This document shows positions 13,590 through 16,120 of a stretch of DNA of 16,120 nucleotides, in pieces. Under the pieces are notes generated by a model. That model saw only the letters and a program-made list of their open reading frames with translations. It had not been told where the DNA came from and made no database searches. A program made the translations under genes and the position numbers. The DNA is taken from positions 2,445-18,564 of the forward strand of contig DIBR01000054.1 of NCBI GenBank assembly GCA_002415025.1, written 5' to 3'. Source of the DNA: Spongiibacteraceae bacterium UBA5047 (GTDB lineage Bacteria > Pseudomonadota > Gammaproteobacteria > Pseudomonadales > Spongiibacteraceae). How positions within the stretch are numbered: the stretch's first letter is position 1; each line of letters begins with the position of its first letter.

Positions 13590-14543
13590 CTATATGGCTG
13601 GTGAAGATGGCAATTTCCTTACGTCGTCTTCGAACTCCCCCATACAGTTTTCTCCGGCTAGCATCCGGTTCATATATTCGACTAACTTTCCATCGAATAA
13701 GGACTGGTTCAAGCAGGAGCCAGTGGCAGAAATCACCATGTTGTATGGCGATAAGTGTCGTATTCGAATTTCGACTTCGTTATTTAGCTTTACCGGTTTG
13801 CCCATAATTACAGCTGCATTATCATCATATTCAGCTCTAGTTATGGGGTGAGAGTGCTTATACAAACCATATTCTTCGTAAGCATAACCAAAAACATTCT
13901 TTGAATCTTCGATGCTACTTTGGGTGTGCTCGTATACTCCCACAGGAGGCATAGCATCAGCCTCCAAATATACAAATAGCTGCTTGTAATTAGCCATATA
14001 ACCAGCATAGATTCTTCGAACTTTCAGCTCTTTCGAGTCTATTAACAGCGTATCCTTGCTCAGTAGTTTGAAATCACTGAAAGGCATATTGCCGTTTCTC
14101 TGCCATCCAATCGGCTCAATCCAACCGTCATCTCCACGAGAAAACTCAAGAGGTTGCTCTAGCAGAATACTTAGCCTTTCTATGGCGCGGTGGCCCTCAA
14201 ACCACGTTCCTGAGCGTATTCCGGGGAAGGCATTAGAGAATCTTTCAGCAAAAAAAGCGCAACTAGAAGAATAGCGAAACGCAGGTAGGGATTCTGGTTG
14301 CTCTTTTTTTTCTGTAACTTCTGTTATATCGCTATGCTCTTGCTTATTGGGGGGCTGCTGTAATTGGGAGTCAGCAGAATAGCGCCTAAACACATCTAAC
14401 CCAAAAGCAAAGATAGTGCACAGAGCGATAACTGGCTCAAAGTTACCTTGTGGGTCAAGAACCCAGCGTATTCCGTATATGACAGCGACAACTGCTAACA
14501 GAACTTCAATAAAAATCAATCGGTTCACATTATTCTCTATCAT
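13590..14543 (-). CDS. Cassette B: two-TM membrane protein with large soluble domain, function unknown
   Basis: No family is recognised with certainty. The 317-residue product starts with two transmembrane helices (about residues 9-28, LIFIEVLLAVVAVIYGIRWV, and 36-51, PVIALCTIFAFGLDVF) linked by a short loop, then a polar, Gln/Glu-rich linker (55-85) and a soluble domain of about 230 residues, probably cytoplasmic. Striking conserved-looking blocks are RFSNAFPGIRSGTWFEGHRA, IERLSILLEQPLEF, GWQRNGNMPFSDFKLL and YKQLFVYLEADAMPPVGVYE. The layout (two TM plus cytoplasmic domain) recalls membrane-anchored sensor or effector proteins in defence systems, but there is no motif proving it. The ATG at 14543 follows the R' box of attC-A by 24 bases; no strong Shine-Dalgarno is present. 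The TAG stop is four bases before attC-B R''. Confidence 0.72.
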   Translation of the reverse strand: MIENNVNRLIFIEVLLAVVAVIYGIRWVLDPQGNFEPVIALCTIFAFGLDVFRRYSADSQLQQPPNKQEHSDITEVTEKKEQPESLPAFRYSSSCAFFAERFSNAFPGIRSGTWFEGHRAIERLSILLEQPLEFSRGDDGWIEPIGWQRNGNMPFSDFKLLSKDTLLIDSKELKVRRIYAGYMANYKQLFVYLEADAMPPVGVYEHTQSSIEDSKNVFGYAYEEYGLYKHSHPITRAEYDDNAAVIMGKPVKLNNEVEIRIRHLSPYNMVISATGSCLNQSLFDGKLVEYMNRMLAGENCMGEFEDDVRKLPSSPAI

Positions 14544-14567
14544 AGATGCTGGCTTTTACCCACCGAG

Positions 14568-14668
14568 GGCTAACGCTGAGCTTAGCGGCGACCTTGGAAT
14601 GGCGACGAAGGAGCCATGTAAAGGGCGTCCGGCGGCCATCGGCCGCGTACTACAGCGACTTGTTATGC
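14568..14668 (-). repeat. attC-A, 101 bp attC
   Basis: R'' is GCATAAC (plus 14662-14668), followed by L'' AAGTCGCTGTAG, an apical GCGGCCGATGGCCGC hairpin, L' CCGCTAAGCTCAGC and a perfect R' GTTAGCC (plus 14568-14574). The R''-AAGTCGC wording is that of many integron attC sites. Confidence 0.85.
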
Positions 14669-14684
14669 GACATATACGTGTTTG

Positions 14685-14945
14685 CTAGCTATCGTCGCAT
14701 TCACCATATACATATACGCTTGTTGCAGAGTCATATGCTTCTAGATCACCGCCAATTTCACATTCACCGTAGACATAATTTCCAGTATCCGAGTCGTAAC
14801 CTTCAAACTCACCGTTAGAGCATTCACCATATACGTAGCTAGAGGTATCGCTGTTATAACCCTCACAGTCAACTGTGTAGTCGGCGAGCACTGAGGGTGC
14901 TGCCAAAAATGCTAAAAAGAAGGTTGAAATGATTTTTAGTTTCAT
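14685..14945 (-). CDS. Cassette A: small secreted acidic protein with three tandem Cys repeats
   Basis: An 86-residue protein with a textbook signal peptide (MKLKIISTFFLAFLAAPSVL, cleavage likely after Ala21) and a 65-residue acidic mature part. The mature part consists of three repeats of about 21 residues: GYNSDTSSYVYGECSNGEFE (29-48), a second starting GYDSDTGNYVYGECE (49), and a shorter third, AYDSATSVYVYGECDDS (70-86). Each has a (G/A)Y(N/D)S-T---YVYGEC core, giving Cys at 42, 62 and 83 plus Cys27 (four in total, compatible with two disulfides). The repeats are also visible in the DNA at a period of about 63 bases. The ATG at 14945 has AAGGA eight bases upstream and begins 27 bases after the cassette's 5' boundary. 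Function unknown; extracellular or periplasmic location is inferred. No other protein family is recognised. Confidence 0.78.
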   Translation of the reverse strand: MKLKIISTFFLAFLAAPSVLADYTVDCEGYNSDTSSYVYGECSNGEFEGYDSDTGNYVYGECEIGGDLEAYDSATSVYVYGECDDS

Positions 14946-14971
14946 ATCTAAATTCCTTTTTTGATTAGTAC

Positions 14972-14978
14972 GCATAAC
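14972..14978 (-). other. 5' boundary core site of the cassette array
   Basis: GTTATGC on the minus strand is the exact reverse complement of the R'' box GCATAAC of the same cassette (attC-A), as expected where a circular cassette was inserted by cutting at G^TT. To its right the sequence becomes non-cassette DNA leading to purU; no matching R''-containing partner site or integrase is seen in 14979-15114. Confidence 0.65.
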
Positions 14979-15058
14979 AGCTAAATATACGTCATTTCTA
15001 AAAATAGCCACTCTGTTCGATACTAGCCATTGCTGCCTCTATCTGCCCTGCATGTGCA

Positions 15059-15086
15059 TATATATCCATCGATTCACCCCAAACAA
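15059..15086 (-). promoter_or_regulatory. Possible promoter reading into the cassette array
   Basis: On the minus strand TTGTTT (plus 15081-15086), a 16-base spacer and TATATA (plus 15059-15064) lie between purU and the first cassette. The -35 is weak (three of six consensus positions). It is placed where an integron Pc promoter would be needed to drive cassettes that lack their own. Confidence 0.25.
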
Positions 15087-15114
15087 CCATCCCACAATCT
15101 CGCCAAACCCATCC

Positions 15115-16002
15115 TCACTGCAGAATAACCGTTTTATCCCCGTTCAGCATAACCCGGTCTTCGCAGTGCAGGCGCACCGCATTCGACAGCGCAGTGGCTT
15201 CAATATCGTGCCCCAGATGCACCAGTTGCTCGATGGTGTAGGTGTGGCTCACGGGTTTCACTTCCTGAACGAGTATCGGGCCTTCGTCCAGATCTGCGGT
15301 TACGTAGTGGGCGGTGGCACCCACCACTTTTACGCCGCGACTGTGGGCCTGGTGATAGGGCCGCGCGCCTTTAAAGCTGGGCAAAAAGGAGTGGTGGATA
15401 TTGATTGCCCGACCTTGCAAAGTGCTGCACAGCTCGTCAGACAGGATTTGCATGTAACGGGCCAGCACCAGTAGGTCGACTTTTTCCTGTTGCATCAGGG
15501 CGGTTATCTGCGCTTCCTGCTGCGTCTTGGTATCGGCGGTAACGGGCAGATGGTGATAGGGAATGCCGTACCATTCCACCAGGCCACGGCAGTCATTGTG
15601 ATTGGAGATAACCCCCACAATGTCGGCGGGCAATGCGCCGGAGCGCCATTTGGTTAGCAGCACATTCAGGCAGTGGTCTTCTTTCGAGACTGCCAGCAAT
15701 ACGCGCTGTTTTTGCGACAGTGGTCGCAAGCGGTATTCCATATTCAGCGTGCCGGCCAATTCGTTGAGTTCTGCGATGAATGCGTCTATTGCGCAGGCGA
15801 GGCTGCGGTCGTCAAACACCATGCGCGAGAAGAAGGTGCGGGTGTAAGGGTCTGAGTATTGTGCAACTTCGGTAATAAAGGCGCCGCGCGCGTATAAGAG
15901 GTTTGCGACGCGGGCGAGTATGCCGAGTTGGTCCGGGCATTTATAGGTGAGCACGTAGGCGCCGTAATCCGCGCCTTGCTGTGTATTGCTTGTATTTGTC
16001 AT
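15115..16002 (-). CDS. purU: Formyltetrahydrofolate deformylase
   Basis: A 295-residue PurU. Hydrolysis of 10-formyl-tetrahydrofolate to formate and tetrahydrofolate supplies formate for PurT and balances one-carbon units. An N-terminal ACT domain (about 15-90, YVLTYKCPDQLGILARVANL) binds regulatory amino acids in the family (Met/Gly). The C-terminal formyltransferase fold has the catalytic Asn201 and His203 (INIHHSFLPSFKGARPY) and Asp238 (TADLDEGPI), plus ARYMQILS. The ATG at 16002 is chosen for family length and follows the upstream stop by ten bases; an in-frame TTG at 16035 is possible but would overlap the upstream gene. It is co-directional with, and probably co-transcribed from, the shikimate kinase-like gene. 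Downstream lies the cassette array with no obvious terminator in between, so purU transcription may read into it. Confidence 0.95.
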   Translation of the reverse strand: MTNTSNTQQGADYGAYVLTYKCPDQLGILARVANLLYARGAFITEVAQYSDPYTRTFFSRMVFDDRSLACAIDAFIAELNELAGTLNMEYRLRPLSQKQRVLLAVSKEDHCLNVLLTKWRSGALPADIVGVISNHNDCRGLVEWYGIPYHHLPVTADTKTQQEAQITALMQQEKVDLLVLARYMQILSDELCSTLQGRAINIHHSFLPSFKGARPYHQAHSRGVKVVGATAHYVTADLDEGPILVQEVKPVSHTYTIEQLVHLGHDIEATALSNAVRLHCEDRVMLNGDKTVILQ

Positions 16003-16012
16003 AGGGGTTTCG

Positions 16013-16120
16013 TCATAGGGTTGGCAAGGTATCAACGATCAGGGCCAATACCGATTCCTGGGAGTGGGCGCCAGCGTTTACAGTGATGTCTGCGAGCTCG
16101 CTGTATAGCGTCCAACGTTC
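16013..16120 (-). CDS. C-terminal end of a shikimate kinase-like protein (rest beyond window)
   Basis: Only 35 codons before the TGA stop are inside the window: ERWTLYSELADITVNAGAHS followed by QESVLALIVDTLPTL. The R-x-x-LY-x-E-x-AD-x-T pattern is the C-terminal lid and strand of shikimate kinases (AroK/AroL) and related small P-loop kinases. The stop is ten bases before the purU ATG, so the two probably share an mRNA. Gluconate kinase-type and unrelated small NTPases remain possible, and no Walker A motif can be seen from this side. Confidence 0.5.
   Translation of the reverse strand, partial: ERWTLYSELADITVNAGAHSQESVLALIVDTLPTL

Larger units (their letters stand above)
10908..14978 (-). 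mobile_element. Integron gene-cassette array without visible integrase (CALIN-like), five cassettes
   Basis: Five minus-strand ORFs alternate with attC-like sites between the core gene purU (right, 5' side of the array) and DUF3237 (left). The DNA is AT-richer than both flanks. Cassette order in transcription direction: A (14685-14945), B (13590-14543), C (12790-13509), D (11778-12644), E (11003-11683). Boundaries are RYYYAAC/GTTRRRY-type core boxes. No tyrosine recombinase of the IntI type is encoded in the window. It is either a cluster of attC sites lacking an integrase or an array that is separated from its intI. Confidence 0.82.

Noticed and set aside
14697..14840. Possible CRISPR-like array in the repeat tract of cassette A
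   Set aside because: The repeats have a period of about 63 bases because they encode protein repeats in frame; they are degenerate and have no constant repeat/unique spacer structure.
14979..15114. attI site or integrase remnant between purU and cassette A
   Set aside because: GCAGGGCAG resembles part of attI1, but there is no paired core site, direct repeats or reading frame with tyrosine-recombinase motifs.

Overview
The window looks like the chromosome of an aquatic, Pseudomonas-related gammaproteobacterium. Pointers are SelO, a gamma-carbonic anhydrase, an EF-P with the rhamnosylation arginine next to its EarP transferase, REP/REPIN hairpins of the GTGGGAGC type seen in Pseudomonas and relatives, and a sedentary-integron style cassette array. 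The flanks are GC-rich and tightly packed. The block at about 10.9-15.0 kb is visibly AT-richer and differs in codon use. Genus cannot be settled from the sequence alone.

Layout. 1-1274: 3' end of selO, then a gamma-carbonic anhydrase (both +). 1271-2778: a minus-strand pair, a BNR/Asp-box propeller protein translationally coupled (ATGA) to a MoaD/ThiS-like protein ending in Gly-Gly. 3034-4242: an MFS transporter (+). 4239-5126: a LysR regulator (-), divergent from pirin at 5234-6103 (+) with a LysR-type box between them. 6360-6905: an NAD(P)H-dependent FMN reductase (+). 6194-6260 and 6911-7189: REP/REPIN hairpins and remnants. 7215-9009: earP-efp operon (-). 9214-10392: a metal-dependent amidohydrolase (+). 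10410-10883: DUF3237 protein (-). 10908-14978: array of five gene cassettes, all on the minus strand. 15115-16120: purU, preceded by the 3' end of a shikimate kinase-like gene (-).

The most interesting part is 10.9-15.0 kb. Five ORFs alternate with attC-like recombination sites (101, 59, 141, 71 bp and one incomplete site). No integrase gene lies in the window, so this is a cluster of attC sites lacking a visible integrase (CALIN) or the distal end of a larger integron. For four of the five cassettes the R'' core box is the exact reverse complement of that cassette's own 5' boundary hexamer, which is the signature of circular cassettes having been inserted one by one. In transcription order the cassettes encode: a tiny secreted acidic protein with three tandem Cys-containing repeats; a two-TM protein with a large soluble domain; a protein with a hydrophobic Gly/Ala-rich segment and a possible winged-helix end; a DUF5677-type protein; and a GIY-YIG-domain protein with an added C-terminal domain. 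Several have the look of stress or anti-phage functions, but that is inference.

Elsewhere the genes are mostly ordinary core or accessory metabolism. EarP (glycosyltransferase) and EF-P (its substrate, with Arg at residue 32) form a clear functional pair for translation of polyproline stretches. LysR and pirin form a probable regulator-target pair.
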